33,253 bases of DNA, from positions 1 to 33,253 of the forward strand of contig JARFRF010000111.1 in assembly GCA_029287395.1 (NCBI GenBank). The letters run 5' to 3'. Below, in pieces: positions 10,609 to 19,941 of the stretch. The DNA is from Methyloceanibacter sp. (GTDB lineage Bacteria > Pseudomonadota > Alphaproteobacteria > Rhizobiales > Methyloligellaceae). The stretch's first letter is position 1, and each line of letters begins with the position of its first letter. Under the pieces are notes generated by a model. It searched no databases. It had not been told where the DNA came from and saw only the letters and a list, made by a program, of their open reading frames with translations. Made by a program: the position numbers and the translations under genes.

Positions 10609-11190
10609 ATGAGCATCTCCCGGCATTGCTTGCTCTTTGCGTTCGCATTTGGGGTCTACTTACACAGTGGCGGCAGTAGTTACGCGTCTTGTGATCCCTC
10701 CGATCTAGACTGCTTGTTGGGCGAGTTAAAGGGCAAACGCCCGCCTTCAGCTACCATGGGACACCGCGGCCCAGCAGCGGCGCCGCCTTCAGCACCGGCT
10801 CCAGCAGCAGCTCCGCCAATGCGTGCTCCAACAGCAGCTCCGCCAATGCGTGTGCCAGCAGCAAGGAGCACCCAATCAGCAAGTGTTCCTCTACCGGCCA
10901 TTCAAGCGGCAACGAGTGCCTTTGTCGGCCCGCATATGTATCCGCCACGCAATTACGGTGCCTACGGAATTGTTGCGTTCCCGTCTTTGCCTACACCGGG
11001 TACGGCAGCTCGCTACATAAAAGTCTGTGAAGCCTATGTCGCGACGCTTCCACCAGCATCGACCACTGAGATTCCCGAGGATCGGCAAATGGTGACGGTA
11101 TGGCCGGTTACCGATCCCAATCTTGCACGTACGCTCTCAGAGTTGACTCATGCTGGTGATCGCATCGAAGGGGTGCAAGCAAGCGGTTGA
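10609..11190 (+). CDS. Secreted Ala/Pro-rich protein, 5' part of a frameshifted gene
   Basis: The 193-residue product has a signal peptide (hydrophobic residues 7-24), a cysteine-containing segment (CDPSDLDCLL), and an Ala/Pro/Met-rich stretch with a repeated nine-residue unit. A folded segment follows (YIKVCEAYVATLPP, RQMVTVWPVTDPNLARTL). It stops at 11188-11190, but the sequence downstream in the +1 frame continues like the same protein. Removing one G from the GGGG run at 11170-11173 would give a continuous protein of about 297 residues through 11503, with EGCKQAVESYGF at the junction. I recognise no named family. Either it is a broken gene or the sequence has a homopolymer error. Confidence 0.6.
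   Translation: MSISRHCLLFAFAFGVYLHSGGSSYASCDPSDLDCLLGELKGKRPPSATMGHRGPAAAPPSAPAPAAAPPMRAPTAAPPMRVPAARSTQSASVPLPAIQAATSAFVGPHMYPPRNYGAYGIVAFPSLPTPGTAARYIKVCEAYVATLPPASTTEIPEDRQMVTVWPVTDPNLARTLSELTHAGDRIEGVQASG
10798..10851 (+). repeat. Two tandem 27-base units in the Ala/Pro-rich region
   Basis: Units at 10798-10824 and 10825-10851 differ at one base and encode APAAAPPMR and APTAAPPMR. The repeat is in-frame, so changes in copy number would only lengthen the linker. Confidence 0.8.
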
Positions 11191-11503
11191 AAGCTATGGC
11201 TTCCAGACTGCCTTAACTGCGCTACGGCATTCGACTGGACCATTGGCAGGAAGAGGACCGTTCTTGTTGGCGTGGTCACCCGCAAGCGCCAAAGGCAGAA
11301 AGGATGTGCTCGTCCTCGTGGCCAACCTTTCGGACGCAGGGACTGATGAAGAACTACTGCTGCGATTTCAGCAGTGGCGCAACGACATCGAGGGGAACCC
11401 CGACATCTTCAAGGATCAGTGGACTGTGCAACGGCTCACCACAGCCATTCGGCATTGGGCAGATGGCTGGGGCAAGCTCATATTTGCGTCGGGTGGGGGC
11501 TAG
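11150..11503 (+). CDS. Conserved hypothetical, 3' part of the frameshifted gene
   Basis: This 117-residue frame overlaps the end of the preceding frame and carries the better-structured half: AVESYGFQTALTAL, GRGPFLLAWSPASAKGRKD, VLVLVANLSDAGTDEELLLRF and DQWTVQRLTTAIRHWADGWG. The ATG at 11150 has no ribosome site, sits inside the upstream coding region, and lies just before the expected junction. It is therefore probably not an independent start. I infer this is the C-terminal domain of the secreted protein that starts at 10609, separated by a +1 frameshift. The LAWSP and WADGWG stretches resemble an uncharacterised Hyphomicrobiales family that I cannot name. Confidence 0.5.
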   Translation: MLVIASKGCKQAVESYGFQTALTALRHSTGPLAGRGPFLLAWSPASAKGRKDVLVLVANLSDAGTDEELLLRFQQWRNDIEGNPDIFKDQWTVQRLTTAIRHWADGWGKLIFASGGG

Positions 11504-11514
11504 AGCGACACACG

Positions 11515-11727
11515 ATGGAAGGCATACTTAGGATACTTCTTGAGCAAGTTCCTGCATTGCTCTGTGCCGTAGTGGTGGTCAGCATTGTTGGGCCAACGAC
11601 ACGCGGCGGCGCAATCGTACTAGGTTTGGTTACCTTTGCTGTTGCAGTGCTGCTTACGCAGATGGTGCGAGCGATCTGGAAGGCCGCTTTCCGGAAAAAT
11701 ACGCCGCCCTCTGAACCCGGTGCTTAG
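11515..11727 (+). CDS. Small hydrophobic membrane protein, unknown
   Basis: Starting at the ATG at 11515, this encodes 70 residues with two hydrophobic helices (about 12-28 and 33-52) and a short basic, Pro-rich tail. It begins 11 bases after the preceding stop, which suggests co-transcription with the secreted protein gene. I recognise no family. A longer reading from 11374 overlaps the upstream gene and is less likely. Confidence 0.55.
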   Translation: MEGILRILLEQVPALLCAVVVVSIVGPTTRGGAIVLGLVTFAVAVLLTQMVRAIWKAAFRKNTPPSEPGA

Positions 11728-11840
11728 CGGGCGTTGCAGGCTTTAGAGATTTGCTGGCCGAACGACCGTAATAATGACCACCCCCCAGACAATGAAGGAG
11801 TGGCCCTGCCCTCCGAGCCTGACAAGTGAGCCCAATCCGC

Positions 11841-12041
11841 CTAACGACTGATAAGCCAAAAGATCAGGCTCAATACGGCGCTAACCAGCAGCGAAGTGCC
11901 GAGAGGCAAATAGTACGTGAAGTTCTCTCGTTCGATAACAATATCGCCCGGCAGTCGGCCAAGTCCCAGTTTGGCGATGAAAGGCCAAAGTAGCCCTGCG
12001 GCAACTAAGACCAGACCAAAGATGATGAGCGTTCGGGACAT
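11841..12041 (-). CDS. DUF2905 family small membrane protein
   Basis: This 66-residue protein has an N-terminal helix (about residues 5-25), the central motif GLGRLPGDIVIERENFTYYL and a C-terminal helix ending in ISR. The LPGDI core is the signature of DUF2905, a widespread inner-membrane family of unknown function. It is convergent with the gene at 11515, with 113 bases between them that show nothing clear. Confidence 0.88.
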   Translation of the reverse strand: MSRTLIIFGLVLVAAGLLWPFIAKLGLGRLPGDIVIERENFTYYLPLGTSLLVSAVLSLIFWLISR

Positions 12042-12100
12042 GGTTTTTGGTACCCCGGCAGGCCGGGCGGGACGCCTCGCGCCCTCTTATCCCTCAAAGG

Positions 12101-12490
12101 CTATTCGTACTCTTGGAACGCTTTGTCGAGTTTCTTTTTCAATTCTAAACAAGGTTGTTGTAGGTTTCTTATCCCCGGCCCGAGACTTTCGATTGCCGCT
12201 TGGTCGTCTCCGTTCAATATCTTCAAATTCGACGCATGAGTGGCAGTAATGAAGTCCGCTTTTGATTTGTCGAATTTTTCCGCTGCCGCAAAGAAATAGT
12301 CGGATAAGTCTTTTAGAAACTTCTCTGGACGCCCCACTTTTTCCGAAATGGCATAAGTTAGCTTATAGTGAACACTGCAATTGGCGGCCATCTGTGCCAC
12401 CGTCTGTCTACTCGGTTCTAGCGTTTCAGCGTTTGCTTGTCCGCTGATGGTCAACGCCAAGGCGGCAAAGGTGATGGCGATGCGTTTCAT
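12101..12490 (-). CDS. Hypothetical secreted protein
   Basis: The 129-residue protein begins with a classical signal peptide (MKRIAITFAALALTISGQANA, cleaved before ETLEPS), predicting periplasmic location. The mature part of about 108 residues has two cysteines (NCSVHYK and QPCLEL), which could form a disulfide, and is mostly helical in character. I do not recognise the family. It lies between the DUF2905 gene and tRNA-Pro on the same strand, 59 bases upstream of the DUF2905 gene. Confidence 0.6.
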   Translation of the reverse strand: MKRIAITFAALALTISGQANAETLEPSRQTVAQMAANCSVHYKLTYAISEKVGRPEKFLKDLSDYFFAAAEKFDKSKADFITATHASNLKILNGDDQAAIESLGPGIRNLQQPCLELKKKLDKAFQEYE

Positions 12491-12599
12491 AGGAAGCTCC
12501 TGAAATGAGAAGACACGTCGTGCCCCACGGCTCTCGGCTGTAATCCCCGCGCAGTTCTCGTTTGGTTTCGCTTATGGGGCGGCCAACTCATCGAAAAAA

Positions 12600-12677
12600 T
12601 GGTCGGAGCGGGGAGATTTGAACTCCCGACCCCCGGTCCCCCAGACCGGTGCGCTAACCGGGCTGCGCTACGCTCCG
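12600..12677 (-). tRNA. tRNA-Pro (anticodon GGG), CCA encoded
   Basis: The minus strand folds as a 78-base tRNA. The acceptor arms CGGAGCG and CGCTCCG pair fully. The anticodon stem CCGGT/ACCGG encloses loop CTGGGGG with GGG at 12640-12642, and the T-arm GGGAG/CTCCC encloses TTCAAAT. The encoded CCA lies at 12600-12602. A run of Ts on the minus strand directly after CCA (12594-12599) probably ends transcription. The position just downstream of merR on the same strand is seen in other Hyphomicrobiales. Confidence 0.96.
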
Positions 12678-12763
12678 ACATTCCGGTTTTGGGCGAACTG
12701 CATATACCGGTTCGCCGCAAAGAAACAAGCGAAAGCAGGAGAATCCGTCGGAACTCCCCCTTC

Positions 12764-13210
12764 TCAGTCGCTGCGGTCTGCGTCCGCAAGGATCTGCCGG
12801 CATATGGCAATCTCTTCGATCACCGTCGAGAGAGAGTCGTCGACGGCCCCAAGGCCATCCGGAAGGGCGGTGCGGATGACGTTAGTCCCTGCTGCTGGGT
12901 CGTCTTGCGGCATCGCGTCGTCAGCGGCCGGCTGATCGCCGAGACTCTCGTAATCCATGACATAGCGCGGCCCCTGTTCGCGCAAGATTTTTTGAACACC
13001 GCGAATGGTGTAGCCATCACTGTAAAGCAAGAGTCTTATCCCGCGGAGGAGCGCGACGTCCTCTGGCCGATAGTACCTGCGACCGCCGCCCCGTTTCATG
13101 GGTTTGAGTTGGCTGAACTTGGCCTCCCAAAACCGCAGAACGTGTTTGGGGACGTCCAGTTCATCCGCCACTTCACTGATGGTACGAAAGGCTTCGGGTG
13201 CCTTCTCCAA
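12764..13210 (-). CDS. MerR family transcriptional regulator
   Basis: This 148-residue protein has an N-terminal MerR winged helix (residues 9-75: [25 protein letters not shown], then [16 protein letters not shown] and [14 protein letters not shown]) and a short acidic tail. There are no cysteine metal ligands, so it is not a classical metal sensor. Its place directly after ihfA, 27 bases away and on the same strand, is conserved in Hyphomicrobiales. The target is unknown. Confidence 0.9.
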   Translation of the reverse strand: MEKAPEAFRTISEVADELDVPKHVLRFWEAKFSQLKPMKRGGGRRYYRPEDVALLRGIRLLLYSDGYTIRGVQKILREQGPRYVMDYESLGDQPAADDAMPQDDPAAGTNVIRTALPDGLGAVDDSLSTVIEEIAICRQILADADRSD

Positions 13211-13237
13211 AGCACTCCTCCTCGCGGACCGGTGACG

Positions 13238-13555
13238 CTAGTCCTGGGAGTTGCCCCCGGATAGCGACTCGTTGATCCGCTGCTTCATAATATTGCTGGC
13301 GCGGAAGACCAACACGCGCCGTGGCGTGATAGGAACCTCCTGCCCGGTCTTCGGGTTCCGGCCAATCCGCTCGCCCTTCTCGCGGATACCAAACGACCCA
13401 AACGAAGACAGCTTCACTTGGTCGCCGTTTTCCAAGCTCGACACAATTTCGCGGAGCACGAGCTCCACGATCTCTGCCGACTCATTTCGAGGTAGACCCA
13501 CCTTTTTGAACACGGCTTCCGCTAGATCAGCCCGTGTCAATGTCTTCCCGCCCAT
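13238..13555 (-). CDS. ihfA: Integration host factor subunit alpha
   Basis: This 105-residue HU/IHF fold protein carries [16 protein letters not shown] at the dimer interface, the [15 protein letters not shown] core and the [17 protein letters not shown] beta-arm with the intercalating proline. The length and the IHF-alpha-like N-terminus distinguish it from HU. It bends DNA as a heterodimer with IhfB, which is not in the window. It is the third gene in the plsX-fabH-ihfA-merR run. Confidence 0.95.
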   Translation of the reverse strand: MGGKTLTRADLAEAVFKKVGLPRNESAEIVELVLREIVSSLENGDQVKLSSFGSFGIREKGERIGRNPKTGQEVPITPRRVLVFRASNIMKQRINESLSGGNSQD

Positions 13556-13688
13556 CGTCTTACTGCTCCCCCAAAAGTCGCGGGTCGAACAGGGATGCTA
13601 GCCGAGCGGCTAACTACGGGTCAATCGCCCGTCGCATCAAATTCCTGATTTTGCGTCATAATATCGAAAGGTGTGGCTTTCGCAGCAC

Positions 13689-14666
13689 TCACCAGCGAAT
13701 GAGCAGCGCCCCCCAGGTAAAACCGCCGCCCATCGCCTCGAGCAGTACCAGGTCGCCCTCTTTGATCCGGCCATCCGAACGAGCCGCTACCAGAGCAAGT
13801 GGAATTGACGCAGCTGATGTATTCGCGTGCTTTTCAACGGTCATAACGAGCCGCTCGCGCTCCAAGCCAAGTCTTCTTGCCGCGCCGTCTAAGATACGCT
13901 TATTCGCCTGGTGTGGCACAAACCAGTCTATGTCTGCCGGTGTGTAGCCAGCTTTTTGCAGTGTTTCCAGGATTACGTCGCTAATCTTGGTAACCGCGTG
14001 TCTAAACACCTCGGGGCCATCCATGCGGAGATACCCTACTGTGCCTGTTGAGGATGGACCGCCATCTACGTAGAGCTTATCGCGATACCGGCCATCCGAA
14101 CGTAGAGTTGTAGCTAGGACCCCTCTCTCCGTATGCGCACCGTTCGGTTTTTGTGCCTCCAAGACCAAAGCCCCAGCCCCATCGCCAAAAAGCACACATG
14201 TCGAGCGGTCTTCCCAGTCAAGGATGCGCGAGAACGCTTCGGAGCCGACGACCAATGCGCGATTGAACTGTCCGCTCTTCAGGTAGTTGTCAGCTGTCGA
14301 GAGCGCAAAAACAAAACCCGAGCACACGGCCTGCATGTCGAAGGCGGCCCCGTCCGTGATGCCTAGCTCCGCCTGGATAGTGACGGCCGTAGCAGGAAAA
14401 GTCTGATCGGGCGTAGAGGTGGCAAGAACGATCAAGTCGATATCGCTTGCATCCATTCTGGCGTCGACGAGCGCTCGTTTGGATGCCTCGATCGCCATGG
14501 AGGATGTCAGTTCGCCGTCAGCCACAATGCGGCGTTCGCGAATACCTGTCCTCGCCACAATCCACTCATCGGACGTGTCGACGGTCGCCATCAGATCTTT
14601 GTTGGTGACAATGCGCTCGGGCAGATAGCCGCCGACACCCATCACCACTGACCGCAAATTAGACAA
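13689..14666 (-). CDS. fabH: 3-oxoacyl-ACP synthase III
   Basis: This 325-residue condensing enzyme starts fatty-acid synthesis by joining acetyl-CoA to malonyl-ACP. The Cys-His-Asn triad is present: Cys115 in DMQAVCSGF, His252 in FVPHQANKR and Asn282 in [10 protein letters not shown]. The [16 protein letters not shown] motif is also intact. The gene follows plsX by 18 bases in one transcription unit, matching the classical phospholipid/fatty-acid gene pair. Confidence 0.97.
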   Translation of the reverse strand: MSNLRSVVMGVGGYLPERIVTNKDLMATVDTSDEWIVARTGIRERRIVADGELTSSMAIEASKRALVDARMDASDIDLIVLATSTPDQTFPATAVTIQAELGITDGAAFDMQAVCSGFVFALSTADNYLKSGQFNRALVVGSEAFSRILDWEDRSTCVLFGDGAGALVLEAQKPNGAHTERGVLATTLRSDGRYRDKLYVDGGPSSTGTVGYLRMDGPEVFRHAVTKISDVILETLQKAGYTPADIDWFVPHQANKRILDGAARRLGLERERLVMTVEKHANTSAASIPLALVAARSDGRIKEGDLVLLEAMGGGFTWGALLIRW

Positions 14667-14684
14667 CTAACCTACTCCGACCGC

Positions 14685-15728
14685 CTAAGCCGCCCCGTCG
14701 AGTTCGAGCTTTTCGTGAAAATGCGCGACATCGGTGCCAAGTCGTTCTACGACACCGCTGAACGCCATCTCGTAGGCCAAATCAACCGCGCTGGCGAAGC
14801 CGGTTTCATCGGTTCCGCCGTGACTCTTCACAACAATCCCATTCAGGCCCAGGAAAATTCCGCCGTTGAGTTGCCGGGGATCCATCTTCTCTTTCAAGGC
14901 ACGGAATGCGCCTTGCGCTAAGAGCGCACCTAGGCGGGACAAAAATGACTGTCCCATGGCAGCTCTAAGGTATTGCGCAATTTGATTAGCCGTTCCCTCG
15001 GCGGTCTTCAAGGCGATGTTCCCTGTAAAGCCGTCGGTCACGACCACATCGACGACGCCGTGGCCGATGTCATCACCCTCAATAAACCCGTGGTAATGGA
15101 TAGGCAGCGGCGCTTCCTTGAGGACGGCGGCCGCTTCTCGGATCTGCTCGACGCCTTTGACTTCCTCGACACCGATATTGAGGAGGCCAATGGACGGTTT
15201 GTTCATGCCAAGGAGCGCCCGAGCCATGGCCGCCCCCATAAGGCCGAACTCCACAAGTTGGCGGGTGTCGGCGCCGACGTTGGCGCCAACGTCAAGAACG
15301 ATGCATTCGGCGTCGACCGTCGGCCATATGGCTGCGATGGCAGGTCGATCAATACCTTTGACCGTCTTCAAGCAAAACTTCGACATGGCCATCAACGCGC
15401 CCGTATTGCCGGCAGAGACCACGGCATGGGCCCGCCCATCGCGCACCGCTTGGATCGCCAGCCACATGCTCGACTTCCAGCGTCCACGGCGAAGCGCCTG
15501 GCTCGGCTTGGCATCCATCGCGATCGACACGTCCGAATGGATGATTTCCGATTTAGCCACCAGCTCAGGGTGGTCCTGAAGCGCCGCTGTGATCTGGCCC
15601 CGATCGCCGACAAGAACGAACCGCATATTGGGGTGACGCACGAGCGCAAGGGCCGCCGCCGGGATGACCACGCTGGGACCATGATCCCCGCCCATTGCGT
15701 CGAGCGCTATGGTGACTGGAGCAGCCAT
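14685..15728 (-). CDS. plsX: Phosphate acyltransferase
   Basis: The 347-residue protein makes acyl-phosphate from acyl-ACP, the first step of phospholipid synthesis in the PlsX/PlsY route. [11 protein letters not shown] near the N-terminus, [12 protein letters not shown] and DVGANVGAD are PlsX signatures. I chose the ATG at 15728 ([14 protein letters not shown]). A start at 15779 would add 17 atypical residues. The 123 bases before it, after the yceD-like gene, contain no rpmF. Confidence 0.96.
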   Translation of the reverse strand: MAAPVTIALDAMGGDHGPSVVIPAAALALVRHPNMRFVLVGDRGQITAALQDHPELVAKSEIIHSDVSIAMDAKPSQALRRGRWKSSMWLAIQAVRDGRAHAVVSAGNTGALMAMSKFCLKTVKGIDRPAIAAIWPTVDAECIVLDVGANVGADTRQLVEFGLMGAAMARALLGMNKPSIGLLNIGVEEVKGVEQIREAAAVLKEAPLPIHYHGFIEGDDIGHGVVDVVVTDGFTGNIALKTAEGTANQIAQYLRAAMGQSFLSRLGALLAQGAFRALKEKMDPRQLNGGIFLGLNGIVVKSHGGTDETGFASAVDLAYEMAFSGVVERLGTDVAHFHEKLELDGAA

Positions 15729-15851
15729 TCTCCAATACCGATCTGGAAGATTAAGGCCCCGGCACTCGCGCCGCGACACCCCCGTAGACCGAACCCGAAT
15801 AGACGCAAAAGCCGGTCAGTGACAACCTGATTTTATGAGTCGACGCGTATC

Positions 15852-16406
15852 TCAGGACTTCTTAAGCCCTTTGAGGACCGCAAATGGGTTGTTTTTGGGC
15901 ATTTCTACAGGATCTTTGGCATCAGACCATTGGAACTGCGCGCCCGTCTTCTTTGGGTAAGGATCGAGCGCGGTGGCCAGCGTCTCGTAGACAAGAGGCC
16001 CAAGATCGATGGCATCACCGTCGATGGGCTCGGGCCAATCGATCACCGCCGCTTGACTGGGATCCTCTGCGCGCTGCTGAAGCGCGTCAATTTTTTCGGG
16101 CGGCCAAAACTCAACGTCGACAGGTATATCGATCTGCGCCGGGATGGGCTCTAAGGTCACCACACATGTCTGCACCACATCCGCTCGCAGACGGCCTGTA
16201 AGGTGCACCCTCTTCCCGCTTGTCTGCCGCAGCCGGTAATCCAACCTGGCATTGCTCAAGTCCCGCAGATCGAGCAAGCGCATAATTGCCAAACGCTCCT
16301 CCTCGTCGATTTCCATCGAGCGCTCGGAACTCGGATCAACCGTTGCAAGTTTCACTTTGCGCGTCAGTGGCGCGGTTTGGCCCTCTTCGTTGAGAGACTG
16401 TGTCAT
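15852..16406 (-). CDS. YceD/DUF177 family protein
   Basis: The 184-residue protein matches DUF177 (YceD), a family found with ribosomal or fatty-acid genes and implicated in 23S rRNA metabolism, though its role in alphaproteobacteria is unclear. The core GRLRADVVQTCVVTLEPIP with its conserved Cys and the acidic DLGPLVYETLATALDPYP segment are visible. I chose the ATG at 16406 (MTQSLNEEG). It starts 11 bases after the upstream chaperone gene's stop, suggesting one operon. Confidence 0.88.
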   Translation of the reverse strand: MTQSLNEEGQTAPLTRKVKLATVDPSSERSMEIDEEERLAIMRLLDLRDLSNARLDYRLRQTSGKRVHLTGRLRADVVQTCVVTLEPIPAQIDIPVDVEFWPPEKIDALQQRAEDPSQAAVIDWPEPIDGDAIDLGPLVYETLATALDPYPKKTGAQFQWSDAKDPVEMPKNNPFAVLKGLKKS

Positions 16407-16417
16407 AGCCTGGAGCC

Positions 16418-16972
16418 TCACTCCCTTCGGACTTCCGGAAACTGCAACCGACCAGCCCATATCTGTTCCATCGGCTGGTTCTCGAGCTCCTGCAACATCG
16501 CTTTAACATACGGAGTCAGCCGCGCCCCTACTTCTCCTGCCGTTTTCTCGTCCAAGGGCAAGTTGGCGGCGATCTCGGTTTCGAGCGCATCGTCGCTCTC
16601 ATTGGCGGCACGGTCGTAATCTTCAATGAGCGTCGCACCGCTTGCCACGAGCTTGCGTACCTTTTTGGGCACAGACAGATCGCCCACGCCAATCTCACGC
16701 AGAACGGTGTCCATATCCGCTACAAATCGGTTCGACAGATCCTGAGCGACCAGCGCGCCCTCTGGTCCCGCATCCTTCAACCGGCGAAACACTGCGAAGA
16801 GATGGATCGTGAGCACGGAGAAGCGCCCTTCAAGCGTGTCCGGCACGCCAAGCCTTTGGTAATAAATTGGAAGTCGCGCCTGCGCCATAATCGCACCGTA
16901 GAGATTTTCTGCAGGAGGAGCATCGCCGCCCCAGGGCAGCAGCTTGGCGAAGGGCTTTAGAGACCAGGACAT
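16418..16972 (-). CDS. Ubiquinol-cytochrome c chaperone family protein
   Basis: The 184-residue protein belongs to the CBP3/UQCC1-like family, which assists assembly of the cytochrome bc1 complex. The segments LYGAIMAQARLPIYYQRLGVPDTLEGRFSVL and MDTVLREIGVGDLSVPKKVRKL are typical. No signal peptide is evident, so it should act at the cytoplasmic face. It is first in the chaperone-yceD-plsX-fabH-ihfA-merR run and divergent from bamE, with 77 bases between. Confidence 0.9.
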   Translation of the reverse strand: MSWSLKPFAKLLPWGGDAPPAENLYGAIMAQARLPIYYQRLGVPDTLEGRFSVLTIHLFAVFRRLKDAGPEGALVAQDLSNRFVADMDTVLREIGVGDLSVPKKVRKLVASGATLIEDYDRAANESDDALETEIAANLPLDEKTAGEVGARLTPYVKAMLQELENQPMEQIWAGRLQFPEVRRE

Positions 16973-17049
16973 TTCCTTTAAATTCTAGCAGAGAATCTGG
17001 GTTACTTCAGACTTATTAGGATCCAGATCGACCGAGGGGAAACGCTGTT

Positions 17050-17553
17050 TTGCGGAACACCAGGTTGGCACCGATAAAGGCAACATTGCCTGTATTTGCG
17101 GCGCTGTTTCTTGGAACGGCGGCCATCGGCGGCTGCACGGGTCAGATTGACAGGCACGGTCACGTTTTTATCGACGTTGATCTAGACCAGGTTCGGCCTG
17201 GGATGTCCAAGGCAGACGTTAAGACGGTACTTGGTTCACCCGATACGACGAGCGCGATCGGCGGCGATGCGTATTACTACATCTCATCGACGATGAAGAC
17301 CGTGGCATTCCTTAAGCCCAAGGAAATCGACCGTCAGGTTGTAGCGGTGTACTTCGGCGGCACCGACCAGGTTACCGAAGTAGCGCGGTACGGCATCAAG
17401 GACGGCGTCCTGGTCAACTACTACAAGGGCGAGACTCCGGCACGAGGCAAGGACCTTTCCTTCCTCGAGCAAATGTTCGGCAACCTTGCGAACCGACAGA
17501 TGTTCAAGAAAGACCAAGGCGCGCCTGGCCCCGCCGGCATCCCCGGCATTTAG
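17050..17553 (+). CDS. bamE: Outer membrane protein assembly factor BamE (SmpA/OmlA)
   Basis: The 167-residue lipoprotein has a signal peptide ending in the lipobox IGGC. The BamE fold segments LDQVRPGMSKADVKTVLGSPD and DAYYYISSTMKTVAFLKP follow, then VVAVYF. BamE stabilises the BAM complex that inserts beta-barrel proteins into the outer membrane. The start is a TTG at 17050, set by a strong GAGGGGA site at 17034-17040. The tail is unusual: after FKKDQ it reads GAPGPAGIPGI, a short collagen-like stretch. It stands alone on the plus strand, divergent from the chaperone gene. Confidence 0.92.
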   Translation: MRNTRLAPIKATLPVFAALFLGTAAIGGCTGQIDRHGHVFIDVDLDQVRPGMSKADVKTVLGSPDTTSAIGGDAYYYISSTMKTVAFLKPKEIDRQVVAVYFGGTDQVTEVARYGIKDGVLVNYYKGETPARGKDLSFLEQMFGNLANRQMFKKDQGAPGPAGIPGI

Positions 17554-17564
17554 TCCGAAAGATA

Positions 17565-17590
17565 GCCCCGCTCCTGTTGAGGAACGGGGC
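17565..17590. terminator. Terminator hairpin between bamE and hppA
   Basis: GCCCCG (17565-17570) pairs with CGGGGC (17585-17590), extended inward by TCCT/AGGA around a GTTG loop with one mismatch. It starts 12 bases after the bamE stop and is followed by a weak GGTTT tail. It sits between convergent genes and may serve both. Confidence 0.6.
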
Positions 17591-17627
17591 CGGTTTCCTG
17601 TCGAAATGGCCGAACGACCAACAGCTG

Positions 17628-19745
17628 CTACTGTTGTGCGAGAACCGCGAGCAGCAGCAATGCCACGATATTCGTGATCTTAATCATCGGGTTCACAGCG
17701 GGACCCGCCGTGTCCTTGTATGGATCACCAACCGTATCGCCGGTAACGGCAGCCTTGTGAGCCTCCGAGCCCTTACCGCCATGATTACCGTCTTCGATGT
17801 ACTTCTTTGCGTTGTCCCAAGCACCGCCGCCCGCTGTCATGGAAATGGCGACGAACAAGCCCGTCACGATTACACCCAGGAGCATGGCGCCCAATGCCGA
17901 GAAAGCAGCACTCTTGCCGGCGATCCAATTGATCAAGAAGAAGAACACTATGGGCGAAAGAACCGGGAGCAGCGAAGGAATGATCATTTCCTTGATAGCT
18001 GCCTTGGTCAGCAGATCAACAGCCCGGCCGTAGTCTGGACGGTCCTCGCCCTTCATGATGCCAGGCTTCTCCTTAAATTGGCGCCGTACTTCCTCCACAA
18101 TGGCGGAGCCGGCGCGGCCAACAGCCGTCATGGCGATGCCGCTAAACAAATAAGGAAGAAGTCCGCCTAGGAAGAGCCCGACAACCACATAGGGGTTGGA
18201 CAACGTAAACTCTGGGTTGACCCCTTCAAAATAGGGATACTGCGCTGCGTTGGCCGCGAAGTACTTGAGGTCTTCCGTATAGGCCGCAAAAAGGACCAAC
18301 GCACCCAGGCCAGCTGATCCAATTGCGTAGCCCTTGGTGACCGCCTTGGTGGTATTGCCGACGGCATCCAAAGCATCCGTTGTTTTGCGCACATTCTCTG
18401 GAAGTCCCGACATTTCGGCGATCCCGCCAGCATTGTCGGTAACAGGGCCAAAGGCATCAAGCGCCACAACCATTCCCGCCAAAGCAAGCATGGTCGTGAC
18501 AGCAATCGCGATGCCGAAGAGCCCCGCAAGATTATACGTTCCGATGATGCCCGCCATGATGACGAGAGCCGGCAGCGCAGTCGATTCAAGAGAAACTGCG
18601 AGGCCCTGAATGACATTGGTTCCGTGCCCAGTGACCGATGCTTTTGCAATCTCGTGAACGGGTCTGAACTTTGTCGATGTGTAGTACTCGGTGATGACCA
18701 CAATCAGCGCAGTCACAATAAGCCCAACGACGCCGCAATAGTATAGAGAGCGACCTGTGAAGCTGACTTCACCGATGCTCATCTTGGTGTCCATACCCAC
18801 CATCAGCTCGGTGACGGGCCAAAGCGCAATAAGCGACAACACGCCCGTAGCGATCACGCCCTTATACAGCGCACCCATGATGGATTGACTGGAACCGAGA
18901 CGAACGAAGTAGGTTCCGATGATCGACGTGACCACACAGGTGGCGCCAATCGCCAGCGGATAAAGCATCATCGGTTCGGTCAGATCACCCGTGAAGTAGA
19001 TCGATGCGAGCACCATGGTCGCGACGACTGTCACGACGTAGGTTTCGAACAAGTCAGCGGCCATACCGGCGCAGTCGCCGACATTATCACCAACATTGTC
19101 TGCAATGGTTGCTGGGTTGCGCGGATCGTCTTCCGGAATTCCAGCTTCCACCTTGCCGACGAGATCGCCACCAACGTCGGCACCCTTTGTGAAAATGCCG
19201 CCACCAAGCCGCGCAAAGATGGAGATTAGTGAAGCGCCAAAACCGAGCGCAACGAGCGCATCGATTACCACTCGCGATGAGGGGTCATGACCGAGGATCG
19301 CCGTCAGCACCCAGTAATAGACTGCAACGCCGAGAAGCGCCAAACCGGCGACCAGAAGTCCTGTGATGGCTCCAGACTTAAAGGCAATGCTCAGTCCATC
19401 GGCGAGACTTTTCGTTGCTGCTTGTGCGGTACGGACATTCGCACGCACTGAGACGTTCATGCCGATATAGCCCGCGACACCTGAGAGAATGGCACCGAGC
19501 GCGAACCCGATCGCTGGCAAGATGCCAAGCAAGAAGATCAAAGCGATAAAGATGACGACCCCAACCAGGCCGATAGCCTGATATTGGCGCGACAGGTAAG
19601 CCTGCGCTCCTTCTTGGATCGCCGCGGCAATTTCCTGCATCTTTGGCGTGCCGGTATCGGCAGCCAGAATGGCATTCCTCGTCAGAACGCCATACGCGAT
19701 CGAGGCCGCGCCGCAGGCAATAATGGTGTAGAGAACCCATGTCAT
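17628..19745 (-). CDS. hppA: Membrane-bound H+-translocating pyrophosphatase, K+-independent
   Basis: This 705-residue protein with about 16 helices couples pyrophosphate hydrolysis to proton export at the inner membrane. The catalytic motifs [23 protein letters not shown] and [19 protein letters not shown] are intact. The residue pair that decides K+ dependence reads [10 protein letters not shown], with Lys467 and Thr470. In the family, Lys plus Thr marks the K+-independent subtype, as in Rhodospirillum rubrum. The C-terminus ([14 protein letters not shown]) is typical. A GGGGA site precedes the ATG. It is convergent with bamE. Confidence 0.96.
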   Translation of the reverse strand: MTWVLYTIIACGAASIAYGVLTRNAILAADTGTPKMQEIAAAIQEGAQAYLSRQYQAIGLVGVVIFIALIFLLGILPAIGFALGAILSGVAGYIGMNVSVRANVRTAQAATKSLADGLSIAFKSGAITGLLVAGLALLGVAVYYWVLTAILGHDPSSRVVIDALVALGFGASLISIFARLGGGIFTKGADVGGDLVGKVEAGIPEDDPRNPATIADNVGDNVGDCAGMAADLFETYVVTVVATMVLASIYFTGDLTEPMMLYPLAIGATCVVTSIIGTYFVRLGSSQSIMGALYKGVIATGVLSLIALWPVTELMVGMDTKMSIGEVSFTGRSLYYCGVVGLIVTALIVVITEYYTSTKFRPVHEIAKASVTGHGTNVIQGLAVSLESTALPALVIMAGIIGTYNLAGLFGIAIAVTTMLALAGMVVALDAFGPVTDNAGGIAEMSGLPENVRKTTDALDAVGNTTKAVTKGYAIGSAGLGALVLFAAYTEDLKYFAANAAQYPYFEGVNPEFTLSNPYVVVGLFLGGLLPYLFSGIAMTAVGRAGSAIVEEVRRQFKEKPGIMKGEDRPDYGRAVDLLTKAAIKEMIIPSLLPVLSPIVFFFLINWIAGKSAAFSALGAMLLGVIVTGLFVAISMTAGGGAWDNAKKYIEDGNHGGKGSEAHKAAVTGDTVGDPYKDTAGPAVNPMIKITNIVALLLLAVLAQQ

Positions 19746-19870
19746 CGAAGACTGTCCCCGTTCATTAGATTCGTTGGACTTTGGATGAATCGCGGCTGCT
19801 TAAATGACGTGGCAGGCGTCCGCCGCTTGTTTCCCCCGGTGAGTGGACTTGAGCCGCCGCGGAAAATGCC

Positions 19871-19891
19871 AAAATTGCGTCAGCGACGCAA
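19871..19891 (-). terminator. Rho-independent terminator of the rib-nusB-thiL operon
   Basis: TTGCGTC (19875-19881) and GACGCAA (19885-19891) form a perfect seven-base stem with a three-base loop. On the minus strand it is followed directly by TTTT (19871-19874) and T-rich sequence. It lies 50 bases downstream of the thiL stop. Confidence 0.75.
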
Positions 19892-19941
19892 CAGAAGCCA
19901 GGTCCATTAGTACGAAGGGCGGAGACGACGGCCTCCCGCGC

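Noticed and set aside
12578-12677. Integration site with duplicated tRNA-Pro end
   Set aside because: No second copy of the tRNA 3' sequence and no integrase is seen in the window.
14973-15830. 285-codon plus-strand frame over plsX
   Set aside because: Antisense to a well-conserved PlsX; no family features.
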